From the NCBI RefSeq assembly GCF_040518285.1, contig NZ_CP155449.1, forward strand, positions 2,728,001 through 2,792,000: DNA of 64,000 bases. The letters are read 5' to 3'. The translations under genes were made by a program, and so were the position numbers. The notes under the pieces are model-generated. The model did no database searches and had not been told where the DNA came from. It was given only the letters and a program-made list of their open reading frames with translations. Below, in pieces: positions 52,582 to 62,010 of the stretch (the stretch's first letter is position 1; the number at the start of each line of letters is the position of its first letter). This DNA comes from Knoellia sp. S7-12. Its GTDB lineage: Bacteria; Actinomycetota; Actinomycetes; Actinomycetales; Dermatophilaceae.

Positions 52582-53688
52582 ATGAACGAGATCGAGACCG
52601 CGCGCGACCTCGAGGCGGCCCTGGCCCACGGCTCACCACTCTCAGGTTTGCGACTGCAGGACCTCGACCTCACCCGCCACGAGGAGCGGCTCCTGACCCG
52701 GACCGACCTCGAAGGGCTGGTCGTGCTCGGCGGGCGCCTCTCCCCCACGCTCGACAACCACCTCCGCCTCCACGGCGCCCTCGTCTTCCCCACCGACCCA
52801 CACGCGCCGGTCAACCCCTATCGAGCCAGCCTCTATCAACCGCACGAGCTCTATGCCGGGATGGAGAACAACGGCTACGAGCAGACCCCAGACGCCCTCG
52901 CCTATCACTGGTCGCGCGACGCCGATGCCCACCATGACGTGTTCATCACCCTGCTGCGCGCCATCCACGACGACTCCGTGAGCGACGCCCTCACCGAGTT
53001 CGTCGGGGGCGCCCCCGTCGTCGGAGTCATGGGTGGTCACGCGCTGACGCGCGACAGCGAGGCGTATGCCGGTGCCGCACGTCTTGGACACACCTTCGCC
53101 TCCGCGGGTCTGGTCGTCGCAACCGGTGGTGGGCCCGGGGCGATGGAGGCGGCGAACCTCGGCGCACTGTGCCCGACGGACGCGGTGGTGAGCGAGGCAC
53201 TCGGGCGACTGGCCGGCATACCCTCCTTCCGGCCTTCGATCGAGGACTGGGCCCGGCGGGCACTTGAGATATTCGACGACATCATCGCAATTCCGGTGCA
53301 GGACAGCGCTGTTCGCTCGATCGGTATTCCTACCTGGTTCTATGGTCACGAGCCGCCCAACGTCTTCTGCAACGGCATCGCGAAGTACTTCAGCAACGCC
53401 GTCCGCGAGGACGGGCTGCTCGCGCGCTCGACCGCCGGCCTCGTCGTCCTGCATGGGGCCGCGGGCACCGTTCAGGAGATCTTCCAGTCGATCACGCCGC
53501 TCTACTACGCCGAGGCGGACCAGACGCTGGCGCCGCTGGTCCTCGTCGGTGTCGACCACTGGTCACGCGAAGTGCCCGTCTGGAACACCATCGAGGCGCT
53601 CGGACGCGAGCGCGGGATGGGTGAGGCGGTGCACCTCGTCGACACCATCGACGAAGCCGCCGAGCTCGTGCTCAGCTCGCGCACCTGA
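52582..53688 (+). CDS. LOG family (lysine decarboxylase-like) nucleotide-binding protein
   Basis: The 368-residue protein contains a Rossmann-type core (about 140-365). GVMGGHALTRDSEAY and ATGGGPGAMEAANLGA match the PGAMEA motif of LOG proteins, which bind AMP-like nucleotides. The second LOG motif, PGGxGTxxE, is here HGAAGTVQE, keeping the Glu but losing the Pro-Gly. The first 130 residues are not part of the usual LOG domain. A nucleosidase role is thus uncertain. CAGGAT (52570-52575) precedes the ATG by 6 bases. The stop converges with the next gene. Confidence 0.7.
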   Translation: MNEIETARDLEAALAHGSPLSGLRLQDLDLTRHEERLLTRTDLEGLVVLGGRLSPTLDNHLRLHGALVFPTDPHAPVNPYRASLYQPHELYAGMENNGYEQTPDALAYHWSRDADAHHDVFITLLRAIHDDSVSDALTEFVGGAPVVGVMGGHALTRDSEAYAGAARLGHTFASAGLVVATGGGPGAMEAANLGALCPTDAVVSEALGRLAGIPSFRPSIEDWARRALEIFDDIIAIPVQDSAVRSIGIPTWFYGHEPPNVFCNGIAKYFSNAVREDGLLARSTAGLVVLHGAAGTVQEIFQSITPLYYAEADQTLAPLVLVGVDHWSREVPVWNTIEALGRERGMGEAVHLVDTIDEAAELVLSSRT

Positions 53689-53706
53689 GGTTGGTGGCAG
53701 CCCGCC

Positions 53707-54300
53707 TCACAGCCCACGCATCCGCAGCGCCGCCTGTGTCCGGTCCCGCACCTGCAACTTGAGCAGCAGGTGCGAGACGTGGTTCTGGACCGTCTTGAGG
53801 CTGAGCTCGAGCTCGTGTGCGATCTCGGCATTCGAGGAGCCTCGCGCAATGAGTGCGAGCACCTCCGACTCCCGAGCCGTGAGGTCGACCGGTGGGCGGT
53901 TGCGATCCGAGGTGGCGCCGCGCCCCAGGACGGTGCCACCTGCTGCGACTGAGCGGATCGCCGCCAACACCTCCTGCTGACCGGCCTCCTTGAGGAGGTA
54001 GCCGCTCGCGCCGACGCGCAGCGCCGACATCACGCTTGCCTGGTCGGCCTGCATCGTCAGGACGAGCACCCGGACGCCCGGGTCGCCGGCAACGATGCGG
54101 CGCGTGGCCTCGAGGCCGGGCATGCCGGGGAGGTTGAGGTCCATGAGGACGACGTCAGGCTGCAGCTCGTGCGTCATCCGCACCGCGCTCTCGCCGTCAC
54201 CGGCGGCACCCACGACGTCGATGTCGTCGACGGTCTCGAGGAGGCTGACGAGCCCCCCGCGGAACAGCGGATGGTCGTCGACGACAAGGACCGTCGTCAC
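53707..54300 (-). CDS. NarL/LuxR-type response regulator
   Basis: The 197-residue protein has a receiver domain (phosphoacceptor Asp in VVLMDLNLP, acidic pocket VVDDHPL) and a LuxR-type helix-turn-helix (LTARESEVLALIARGSSNAEI). GTG 54300 overlaps the stop of the kinase gene. It is the output of a three-gene operon: membrane protein, kinase and regulator. The target is unknown. Confidence 0.93.
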   Translation of the reverse strand: MTTVLVVDDHPLFRGGLVSLLETVDDIDVVGAAGDGESAVRMTHELQPDVVLMDLNLPGMPGLEATRRIVAGDPGVRVLVLTMQADQASVMSALRVGASGYLLKEAGQQEVLAAIRSVAAGGTVLGRGATSDRNRPPVDLTARESEVLALIARGSSNAEIAHELELSLKTVQNHVSHLLLKLQVRDRTQAALRMRGL

Positions 54301-56264
54301 GACGCCATCCCTGTCCGCAGAGGCAAGCGAAGAGAGACGAGAGTGCCGTGGGCCAGGGCGGTGACATCGACTCGGCCGCCGATCTCGTCGGCCCGCTCGC
54401 TCATGCTGCGCAGACCGACACCGTGGGCCGACGAGGCGCCCGACCAGTCGCTATGCGGTTGCCCGTCATCGCTCACCTCAAGGGACAGCGCCCCGTCCGA
54501 CAATGTCGCAGACACGCGGCAGGTCGTTGCCTCGGCGTGCCGAACGACATTGGTGAGAGCCTCCTGCGCCACGCGGTAGGCGACGACCTCCACCGCCGCC
54601 GGCAGGACCGGTCGCGTCGGCGGAAGGTCGAGGGACAGCTCGAGGCCCGCTCCCCCCACCAGTTCGTGCCCGAGCTCCGCGACCGCTCCGAACAGCCCGA
54701 GGTCATCCAGGGCTGGGGGCCGCAACCCCTCGACAATCCGGCGCACCTCGGCCACCGTGCCACGCAACCCCGCCTGCAGGTGGTCGAGTCGGTCCCCCAC
54801 CGGACGGCCGTCGCGCAGGAGGTTGGCGATGGTGTCGACCTGAAACCCCAGGCCCGCGAGAGAGGGGCCCAGCCCGTCGTGGAGGTCGCGTCGGACTCGT
54901 CGCCGCTCCTGCTCGCGCGCCGCCACCAGACGCTCCTGGGCCGCCCTGAGCGCCTCGACGAGCCCTGCTGAGTGGACGACACCACCCATCTGTCGCGCCA
55001 CGTCCTCGAGCAGCCGCGCGTCACGCTCTCGAAGCGGCCCTCCGCTCCACTCGAGGTGGCCGACCTTCGCGCCGTATGCCGTGAGCTCCAGTCGGCTCCC
55101 TCTCTCACCGGGTGAACCAGTCCTGGCGACTGGGCGTCCGGCCCTGTCCGTGATCTCGGCGTGATCGAGCCCGAGGCCGTGCACGAGCTCGTGGGTGAGC
55201 GAGCGCAGAAGGGCCGGTCCGTCTGCGGCGTCGGAGAGCCGATGACCCGTCTCCGCCAGCACCTCGGCCGGGGCGGACCACCGACCGTGGATCAACCTGT
55301 TGGCACCGCGCTGGAGCGAGTCGCGCAGGGGGGCGAATGCCACTGCCACCACCCCGGCAGCCACCCAGGGCAGCCACACGGCTCCCCTGCCGGCGACCAT
55401 GGCTCCCACCCCTCCAACGACGAGGGCGTAGAGGGCGGCCAGTGCGACCGAGAGAGTGACATAGGTGAGTGAACGATTCGCCGCCAGCTGCACGTCGTAG
55501 AGGCGACGCTGGAGGAGTGCCACCGCGACCGCGATAGGAACCGGCACGCTCACGACGGCGAACATCCACGGGTCCACCCAAGGCGTGGCCATGAGGGGCA
55601 GAAGGAGGAGCGGCAAGGCAAACGCGACAGCGAAGATCAGCAGCTGCTGGCGCTCCAGCCAACTTCCGTGACGCCAACGGCGCCCCAGTGCGACAACGGC
55701 GAACAACAGTCCGGCAAAGACGAGCCCGACTCCGAGGAGGGCGATGCCGTCGGCGACCGGTTGCCACGCCCCGGAGAGCCCGATCGGGTTGTCGACTGCG
55801 GCGAGCCGCTCCTCGAGGGGCTCGGGAGCGATGAGGGAACCGACGAAGAAGAGGGAAACACCGGCGACCGCCAAGCGGGCGGCATACCGAGGCGGAGTGC
55901 CGTCCGGGAAAAGAAGTGGCAGGCCAACGACGAGCAGGAGCCAACCGAGTCCCCTCCCAGCCGTGCCACCGACCCCGATGAGCGCGGCACCCTCGCCGAC
56001 GGGCTCAGATGCGAGGCCGACGGCGATGAGCGCCTCCCCACACCCCCACAGCGCAGCCCCGGTCAGCATCAGCCGACCCACTGCGTGACCGGGTCGCGCC
56101 ACCTCGATCACCACCCCCACTACCGCGTAGGTCGCGACCACGAGAGCGATCGCCGCGTCGTTGAAGGGATCGCGACCCTCCGTCGCGACGAGCGGCGGCA
56201 TGAGCGCGCCAGCGACGGCGAGGGCAGCGACCAGCAGTGCCAGGGCCACCCTCACCGATCGCAT
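54297..56264 (-). CDS. Large membrane-bound sensor histidine kinase
   Basis: The 655-residue kinase has an N-terminal membrane domain of eight to ten segments (about 1-310), a GAF-like region (about 320-430), and a HisKA_3 core with RRRVRRDLHDGLGPSLAGL (His of LHD is the phosphorylation site). The HATPase_c domain contains QEALTNVVRHAEA, DDG and GVGLRSMSERA. The extended membrane domain suggests that it senses a lipid-soluble or membrane-related signal. It starts 13 bases after the membrane protein that precedes it. Confidence 0.92.
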   Translation of the reverse strand: MRSVRVALALLVAALAVAGALMPPLVATEGRDPFNDAAIALVVATYAVVGVVIEVARPGHAVGRLMLTGAALWGCGEALIAVGLASEPVGEGAALIGVGGTAGRGLGWLLLVVGLPLLFPDGTPPRYAARLAVAGVSLFFVGSLIAPEPLEERLAAVDNPIGLSGAWQPVADGIALLGVGLVFAGLLFAVVALGRRWRHGSWLERQQLLIFAVAFALPLLLLPLMATPWVDPWMFAVVSVPVPIAVAVALLQRRLYDVQLAANRSLTYVTLSVALAALYALVVGGVGAMVAGRGAVWLPWVAAGVVAVAFAPLRDSLQRGANRLIHGRWSAPAEVLAETGHRLSDAADGPALLRSLTHELVHGLGLDHAEITDRAGRPVARTGSPGERGSRLELTAYGAKVGHLEWSGGPLRERDARLLEDVARQMGGVVHSAGLVEALRAAQERLVAAREQERRRVRRDLHDGLGPSLAGLGFQVDTIANLLRDGRPVGDRLDHLQAGLRGTVAEVRRIVEGLRPPALDDLGLFGAVAELGHELVGGAGLELSLDLPPTRPVLPAAVEVVAYRVAQEALTNVVRHAEATTCRVSATLSDGALSLEVSDDGQPHSDWSGASSAHGVGLRSMSERADEIGGRVDVTALAHGTLVSLRLPLRTGMAS

Positions 56265-56277
56265 GACTCACCTCGGA

Positions 56278-56970
56278 TCAAGCCTGCCCGACGAGGACGC
56301 CACCCGTCGGGGATCCGGTGGATTCGATGCTGCTCCCGCGACGCAGGAGGAGCACGGCCGTGCCGACGAACCACACGAGCCAGACCATGGTGCCGATGTC
56401 CTGCCACTCCACTGCCGTGAGCGGGGGTGACACGAAGAGGCTGACCGAGGTGAAGACCCCGACACCGCCAACCCACTTGGTGTGGGTGCCGTCCGCGAGG
56501 GCGGACAGCGCGACCCCCAGCGTGGCGCCGCCGAGGAGGAACGCGCTGAGGAAGTGGGCGAAGAGCCGGATGTTGTTGATCGCGAACGCTGCATCGACGT
56601 CCAGCCCGTGCTGCGCGCCGTACATCGCGGCCGCGCCGGCCGGGAGACCGACGGCCATGACGACGGCGACGTAGGCGATGCCGCAGCCCAGACCGCTCAG
56701 TGCCGCCCACCGGCCGGCCTCGGTCCGCGATCCGAAGCACCGCCACAGCATGACGAGGACCGGGACGAGGAGCACGAAGCCGAAGGCCTCCAGCAGGCCG
56801 CCAGTGAAGGACCTGGTCAGGTTGCCCGCGACGTAGGCGTCCTCGATGCCCTGTCGGCCGTCGGAGAACAGCGGCCCGGACTGGAGGGCGATCCCCGCGA
56901 AGATCAGGAGGACATGGGTGATGGCGAATGCGCCGGCGATCCGCCGGAGACGGATTGGAATGTGCGACAT
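56278..56970 (-). CDS. Polytopic membrane protein (DUF4386-like)
   Basis: The 230-residue protein has about six to seven hydrophobic segments, including a GIAYVAVVMAVGLPAG block, and fits loosely with the DUF4386 family. ATG 56970 has GAGGAG 6 bases upstream. Because it is co-transcribed with a histidine kinase and its regulator, it may be a sensor accessory or a target. No enzymatic motif is seen. Confidence 0.65.
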   Translation of the reverse strand: MSHIPIRLRRIAGAFAITHVLLIFAGIALQSGPLFSDGRQGIEDAYVAGNLTRSFTGGLLEAFGFVLLVPVLVMLWRCFGSRTEAGRWAALSGLGCGIAYVAVVMAVGLPAGAAAMYGAQHGLDVDAAFAINNIRLFAHFLSAFLLGGATLGVALSALADGTHTKWVGGVGVFTSVSLFVSPPLTAVEWQDIGTMVWLVWFVGTAVLLLRRGSSIESTGSPTGGVLVGQA

Positions 56971-57058
56971 GGACTGCTCCTCGTGGAGGCGCGACCATCG
57001 GTTGGTCGCGGTGTCCCTCGAGGATCGATCCATCGGCCCCTTCCGGGGATCGGAGGCT

Positions 57059-57077
57059 TTCCCGGGTGGGCCGGGAA
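57059..57077 (-). terminator. Small hairpin after the copper monooxygenase-like gene
   Basis: TTCCCGG (57059-57065) pairs with CCGGGAA (57071-57077) around a 5-base loop. It lies 10 bases after the stop of the copper protein gene on the minus strand. Confidence 0.5.
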
Positions 57078-57087
57078 GTTCTCCCGA

Positions 57088-58272
57088 TCAGCCGCGCGTG
57101 AACAGGACGATGCCCAGGCACATCTCGTCGGTCGTGCCCTCACCCCACGCGACGTAGCGCTCCTTGATCCCCTTGTAGGACGGGAGGACGTCGCGCATGG
57201 CCTGGTCGTGGGTGCATGTCACCGTGACCGAGTCACCCTTCTTGACCGCCACCGGCTTCTTGAGCGGGATAGCGCCCTGGTCATCGAAGTTCCAGACCGG
57301 GATGTCAAGGACCCGTTTGGCCTGCGGCGTGCCCTTGTTGACGTCGACCGTGATCGTCTTGCCGAGCAGGTGCATGTGGCCCGAGACGGCGCGGATGACT
57401 CCAGGATCGTTCACCGGTCGCGTGCACGACTGGGTGGGACCCGGCTTGAGCTCGCCGCAGAGCAGGTGCAGGAGGTCGGCTGTCGCGACCTGCTCCCCGA
57501 AGCGCGCGCGTATGTCGGCGACTGCCGGCGTCCGGGCGCACAGCTCGCCGGGGGTTCCCTTGCGGCACGGCAGCTCGACCGGAGCCGGCAGCAGCATCGT
57601 CTCGAGCGGAGTCTTGTGGCCAGCGCTGGCCGGAGTGAGGCGCAACCGGGCCTTGCTCTGGTCGGCGCCGCCACCAGCGAGGAGGTTGTAGTGCATCTGG
57701 ATGACGATGCGCGAACCCTTGGCCAGCGGAATGCCGATGTCGTCGGCCATGACTCGCTCGCCGCCACCGGGCGCCCACGCACCGACCCACTCGGCGTTGT
57801 TGAGCTGTGCAGCCGGTCCGGCGTCGACGCCCGAGCCGCCGAAGCAGGTCCATCCCTGCTCCGCGTCCTTGGCGTCCATGGCCTCAGCCGCGGCGACGTT
57901 CTCGGGGTCGACCTTGTAGAGGATGACGTGGTGCACTGACGCCGGGTTGTCGGGCTCGATCTTGACGCCGCTGACGATCATGTCCTGCACGAACTTCGGG
58001 TCGGCGAGGAAGCAGCGGTAGTCGTCGGTGCCCGTGCCGAAGGGTGCCTTGGGGGTGTACTTCGCCGCCATCGAGACCTCCTCGAAGGTCTCACCAGCGC
58101 GCAGGGCGATGTCCGCCGGCTCAGGCTTGACCTTCGCCGCGGCCACTGAAGGCGATGCCCCGTGAGTGGAGCTGTGCGAGTCCTCCCCACGCAGGTTCTC
58201 GGGCAGGGTGCCGCCACAGGCAGAGAGGGTGAGGGCGGCGACGATGCCGACCACGATGGGACGCAGGCGCAT
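57088..58272 (-). CDS. Copper type II ascorbate-dependent monooxygenase-like lipoprotein
   Basis: The 394-residue precursor has a lipoprotein signal ending LSAC (Cys19). The mature part matches the two-copper fold of peptidylglycine and dopamine monooxygenases. H114-H115 in SVHHVILYK are candidate first-site ligands. H194 in MHYN may also contribute. H299 and H301 in GHMH, with M384 in TDEMC, match the second site, including its Met ligand. Nine or so Cys could form disulfides. It probably hydroxylates a C-H bond outside the cell, substrate unknown. ATG 58272 lies 6 bases after TACTCT (58279-58284), a leaderless pattern. Confidence 0.87.
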   Translation of the reverse strand: MRLRPIVVGIVAALTLSACGGTLPENLRGEDSHSSTHGASPSVAAAKVKPEPADIALRAGETFEEVSMAAKYTPKAPFGTGTDDYRCFLADPKFVQDMIVSGVKIEPDNPASVHHVILYKVDPENVAAAEAMDAKDAEQGWTCFGGSGVDAGPAAQLNNAEWVGAWAPGGGERVMADDIGIPLAKGSRIVIQMHYNLLAGGGADQSKARLRLTPASAGHKTPLETMLLPAPVELPCRKGTPGELCARTPAVADIRARFGEQVATADLLHLLCGELKPGPTQSCTRPVNDPGVIRAVSGHMHLLGKTITVDVNKGTPQAKRVLDIPVWNFDDQGAIPLKKPVAVKKGDSVTVTCTHDQAMRDVLPSYKGIKERYVAWGEGTTDEMCLGIVLFTRG

Positions 58273-58370
58273 TACTCCAGAGTAGACCCGTGTCGTGCGG
58301 TCTGCCGAGAAACTGAAAGCAGGCACACAGGTGAGCGGACGGCATACCCACCGCCTCTGTGTGCGAAGCG

Positions 58371-59597
58371 TCAGGAAGTCGCGGCAGCGAGCTGACCGCA
58401 GGCGCCGTCGATGTCGGAGCCGCGGGTGTCGCGAACCGTCGTCGGGATGCCGTAGGCACGCAGGCGCTCCACGAACTGCTGCTCGACACCACGACGCGAC
58501 GCGGTCCACTTCGAACCAGGCGTCGGGTTGAGCGGGATCGGGTTGACGTGCACCCACCCCTTGCCACGCGCCGTGAGCTTCTTGCCGAGTAGGTCGGCTC
58601 GCCACGCCTGGTCGTTGATGTCCTTGATGAGGGCGTATTCGATGCTGACGCGACGTCCCGTCACCACGAAATAGCGGTATGCCGCATCGAGGGCTTCGTC
58701 GACACTCCACCGGGTGTTGATCGGGACGAGTTCGTTGCGCAGCTCATCGTCCGGGGCGTGGAGTGACAGCGCGAGAGTGACCGGAATGCCCTCAGCAGCG
58801 AGTTTGTCGATGGCCGGCACGAGACCAACGGTGGACATCGTGATGCCGCGAGCCGACATGCCGAGCCCGTCGGGGGCAGGGTCGGTGAGGCGGCGGATGG
58901 CGCCAATCGCGGCCTTGTAGTTGGCCAGGGCCTCACCCATGCCCATGAAGACGACGTTGCTGACGCGTTCCGGGCCACCCGCGGAAGGGCTCGATGTGTC
59001 GCCTGCGTCTTCGTCGCTCTCGTCACCGAGACCGGCCTCGGCCGGGTGGGTCGCCCCGATCGCAGGGAGCGCACCGTGGCGCAGCTTGCGGTTGGCGTCG
59101 ACGACCTGTTCGACGATCTCGGCGGCCGACATGTTGCGGGTGAGCCCGGCCTGACCGGTCGCGCAGAACGGGCAGTTCATGCCGCACCCCGCCTGGCTCG
59201 AGATGCAGATCGTCACGCGCTTGGGGTAGCGCATGAGCACCGACTCGACCATCGCACCGTCGTGGAGGCGCCACACCGACTTGAGCGTCGCGCCGCGGTC
59301 GGCCTCGAGCGTCCGCACCGGCGTCAACAGGGTCGGGAGCAGGTCGGCGACGAGGTCGTCACGCACGGCCTTGGGCAGGTCGGTCATGTCCTCGGGCGAC
59401 TCCACCAGGCGCTCGAAGTAGTGCGTCGACAGTTGCTTGGCCCGGAAACCCTTGTGGCCCAACCCCTCGACGGCAGCCTTGCGCTCAGCCGGTGAAAGGT
59501 CGGCGAGGTGGCGCGGCGGCTTGCCGCGGCGGGGCGCGTTGAAGGTGAGCTGCCCGGGCACCGGTGGCCCGACCTTGGGTTCTGGGAGAGAAGTCAT
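58371..59597 (-). CDS. rlmN: 23S rRNA (adenine2503-C2)-methyltransferase RlmN
   Basis: The 408-residue radical SAM enzyme methylates A2503 of 23S rRNA and A37 of some tRNAs. The cluster motif CGMNCPFC and the later C near the C-terminus (GACGQL) are present. An acidic insert of about 35 residues (Asp/Glu/Ser-rich, about 175-215) follows the radical SAM start and is not typical. The usual GMGEPLxNY reads [12 protein letters not shown] 59597 lies 7 bases after GACACT (59605-59610). Confidence 0.95.
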   Translation of the reverse strand: MTSLPEPKVGPPVPGQLTFNAPRRGKPPRHLADLSPAERKAAVEGLGHKGFRAKQLSTHYFERLVESPEDMTDLPKAVRDDLVADLLPTLLTPVRTLEADRGATLKSVWRLHDGAMVESVLMRYPKRVTICISSQAGCGMNCPFCATGQAGLTRNMSAAEIVEQVVDANRKLRHGALPAIGATHPAEAGLGDESDEDAGDTSSPSAGGPERVSNVVFMGMGEALANYKAAIGAIRRLTDPAPDGLGMSARGITMSTVGLVPAIDKLAAEGIPVTLALSLHAPDDELRNELVPINTRWSVDEALDAAYRYFVVTGRRVSIEYALIKDINDQAWRADLLGKKLTARGKGWVHVNPIPLNPTPGSKWTASRRGVEQQFVERLRAYGIPTTVRDTRGSDIDGACGQLAAATS

Positions 59598-59684
59598 CCC
59601 GACAAGTGTCCCACTCCCGGGACGTCAACGGCACACACCATTTGGGTCCCCGGGGTTCTGCATCTCGTGGCCGATACTTGCCTC

Positions 59685-60536
59685 ATGCCGCCGCCACAAG
59701 TCCGCGCGCTCGAGCACATCACGTCCTTCGCGACCGGTGAGCCGGTCGATCCGTCACACCGGGTGACACTGCACTTCCACCCCGACCGGCTGGTGGGTGG
59801 CCCCGGCGGCAGACCGATCCTCGAGATGATGGCTCGCGACGGGCGGTATCGCTCACAGTTCGAGACCGGCACCAGCAACGGTGGCCTCACCGCCCACCCG
59901 GGTGGCGACCGATGGCGGTGGGAGAGCCGCATCTTCGCTGGCGCCTATGACTCGGAGGACCACGAGCACCGCCCCAAGTACGGCTCACTCAACTTCCGCC
60001 GCCGCGCCGTCGGCGGCTCTCCCCGCTTCGGCTCGGCCCACTTCCGCCTCTCCGCAGAGAGCCTGACCCGCACGACGTTCTGCTACCCGGACAGCCACGA
60101 GGAGCCGGAGCACTTCGGCATCTCGACCCGGGTGTCGACGTTGGTCGCCCTGGCCGAGGCGGACGACGAGGATGCACTCGACGACTACGTCGAGGCGCAC
60201 GTGCATGGCGAGCTCATCATCGACCGTGACGTGGAGGCGCTTGTCCTTGACCCCAGCCATCGAGGCACTTCGGCCGAGGTGGCTGCCGAGCATCTGGGTT
60301 GCCCAGTCGAGTGGCACGGCGGGTTCCGCCTGTCCATCGACGAGATGCGTCGCCACGAGGACTTCCGAGGGCTGGAGTTCGTCGAGCTGGGACACGAGAT
60401 CTCGCGCGGCGGCATACTCGATCCGGCCATCATCGGCGACGCATCACGCACCGGCCGCTACGACGAGCAGTCCCTCAAACGCGTGTGGCACTACGTCGCT
60501 CGGTTCGGCAGCCCCGAGATGGCTGGCACGCCCTAG
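59685..60536 (+). CDS. DUF3626 family protein
   Basis: The 283-residue protein matches the DUF3626 family by its VTLHFHPDRL start, KYGSLNFRRRAVGGSPRFGS in the middle and EAHVHGELIIDRDVEALVLDP near 175. The HVHGELxxxxD pattern and several His suggest a metal-dependent or ADP-ribosyltransferase-like enzyme, but no function is established. ATG 59685 lies 6 bases after GATACT (59673-59678). It interrupts the rlmN-cdsA order, reading the other way. Confidence 0.8.
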   Translation: MPPPQVRALEHITSFATGEPVDPSHRVTLHFHPDRLVGGPGGRPILEMMARDGRYRSQFETGTSNGGLTAHPGGDRWRWESRIFAGAYDSEDHEHRPKYGSLNFRRRAVGGSPRFGSAHFRLSAESLTRTTFCYPDSHEEPEHFGISTRVSTLVALAEADDEDALDDYVEAHVHGELIIDRDVEALVLDPSHRGTSAEVAAEHLGCPVEWHGGFRLSIDEMRRHEDFRGLEFVELGHEISRGGILDPAIIGDASRTGRYDEQSLKRVWHYVARFGSPEMAGTP

Positions 60537-60552
60537 GTCAAAGAGTCGCAGA

Positions 60553-61431
60553 TCAGGGAGTCGCCCAGAGGAGCAGCGCCCAGACGACGGGGATGCACAG
60601 AACGAGCGAGTCGAGTCGGTCCATGATCCCCCCATGGCCAGGGAGCAACGTGCCCATGTCCTTGATACCGAGGTCGCGCTTGATGCTCGACTCGATGAGG
60701 TCACCGACTGTGGCAGTCGCGGCGACGAGCACGCCGATGACGGCGCCCTTCCACCACGGCCCGTCGAACATGAGCGTCAACCCGAGCGCACCCACCGCTG
60801 CACACGTGAACACCGATCCGCCGAAGCCCTCCCAGGACTTCTTGGGCGAGATCGACGGCGCCATGGGGTGCTTGCCGAGGAAGACGCCGAACGCGTAGCC
60901 CCCGATGTCGGAGAACGCCACGACGAGGACGAAGTAGATGATGCGCAGGTGGCCATCGTCGGCCGAGAGCAGCAGAGCCGCGAACCCGCCGAGGAAACAC
61001 GGATAGAGCGCGACGAAGAGGGCGCCGCCGATGTCGCGGATGGCACCGTCCAGACCGTCAGCGACCCGCCACACCAGGATTCCGATGCAGGTGAGACCGA
61101 ACGTGAGGATGAGCGCTTCCGGCCCTCGGTAGTAGGCCGAGAGCACCATCGAGGCCGCACCAATGACGACAGGCACCAAGGGCACGTCGATGCCGGCCTG
61201 GCGCACGGCCCGCCGCATCTCCCACGCCCCGATCGCCATGGCAGCGACGAGGATGACGAGGAACGCCTCACGCCGGATCACCAGCGAGGCAATGATGAGA
61301 AGTGCCAGCCCGACACCGACGCCGATGGCCGCCGGCAGATTGCGGCCCGCCTTCGGCGTCTTGGTCGACTGGGGAGCCGACCGGGTGGTCCGATCGGCCA
61401 CAGGGCCCTCAGTCGTGGGAGAGTCGCTCAT
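60553..61431 (-). CDS. cdsA: Phosphatidate cytidylyltransferase CdsA
   Basis: The 292-residue membrane enzyme makes CDP-diacylglycerol from phosphatidate and CTP. The C-terminal signature is SPKKSWEGFGG, followed by DLIESSIKRDLGIKDMG, which holds the metal-binding Asp residues. About eight membrane segments follow a soluble N-terminal tail of 30 residues. It begins 22 bases after frr, in the usual pyrH-frr-cdsA order. Confidence 0.95.
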   Translation of the reverse strand: MSDSPTTEGPVADRTTRSAPQSTKTPKAGRNLPAAIGVGVGLALLIIASLVIRREAFLVILVAAMAIGAWEMRRAVRQAGIDVPLVPVVIGAASMVLSAYYRGPEALILTFGLTCIGILVWRVADGLDGAIRDIGGALFVALYPCFLGGFAALLLSADDGHLRIIYFVLVVAFSDIGGYAFGVFLGKHPMAPSISPKKSWEGFGGSVFTCAAVGALGLTLMFDGPWWKGAVIGVLVAATATVGDLIESSIKRDLGIKDMGTLLPGHGGIMDRLDSLVLCIPVVWALLLWATP

Positions 61432-61452
61432 CGCTGAGCCGTCCGCTCGAGG

Positions 61453-62010
61453 TCAGACCTCGAGCAGTTCGGTCTCCTTGCCCTTGAGCACCTCGTCGAT
61501 GGTGTCGACGTACTTCTTCGTCGTGGACTCGAGGTCCTTCTCGGCGCGTGAGCCCTCGTCCTCGCCGACGTCGCCGGCCTTGACGAGCTTCTCGATGCTC
61601 TCCTTGGCGGTCCGGCGGATGTTGCGGATCGCGACCTTGGCGTCCTCGGCCTGCGTGCGCGCCATCTTGATGTATTCCTTGCGGCGCTCCTCGGTGAGCT
61701 GCGGCAGGATGCACCGGATGATGTTGCCGTCGTTGGACGGGTTCACCCCCAGGTCTGCGTCACGCAGAGCCTTCTCGATGTTGTTCATCGCGCCCTTGTC
61801 GAACGGGGAGATGAGGATCGTGCGCGCCTCCGGCGTCTGGAACGACGCGAGCTGCTGCAGTGGGGTCGGCGCACCGTAGTAGTCGACGATCACCTTGTTG
61901 AACATGCTGGGGTGGGCCCGACCGGTGCGGATGGCGGCGAAGTTGTCCTTGGCCACCTCGACGGCCTTCTCCATCTTTTCTTCGGCCTCGAGCAGGGTGT
62001 CGTCGATCAT
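61453..62010 (-). CDS. frr: Ribosome recycling factor Frr
   Basis: The 185-residue protein splits post-termination ribosomes together with EF-G. The whole sequence follows the family, with RTGRAHPSMFNKV near 28-40 and the C-terminal coiled three-helix region. ATG 62010 has GAAGGAG 10 bases upstream. It lies 128 bases after pyrH, in a gap that contains no gene. Confidence 0.97.
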   Translation of the reverse strand: MIDDTLLEAEEKMEKAVEVAKDNFAAIRTGRAHPSMFNKVIVDYYGAPTPLQQLASFQTPEARTILISPFDKGAMNNIEKALRDADLGVNPSNDGNIIRCILPQLTEERRKEYIKMARTQAEDAKVAIRNIRRTAKESIEKLVKAGDVGEDEGSRAEKDLESTTKKYVDTIDEVLKGKETELLEV

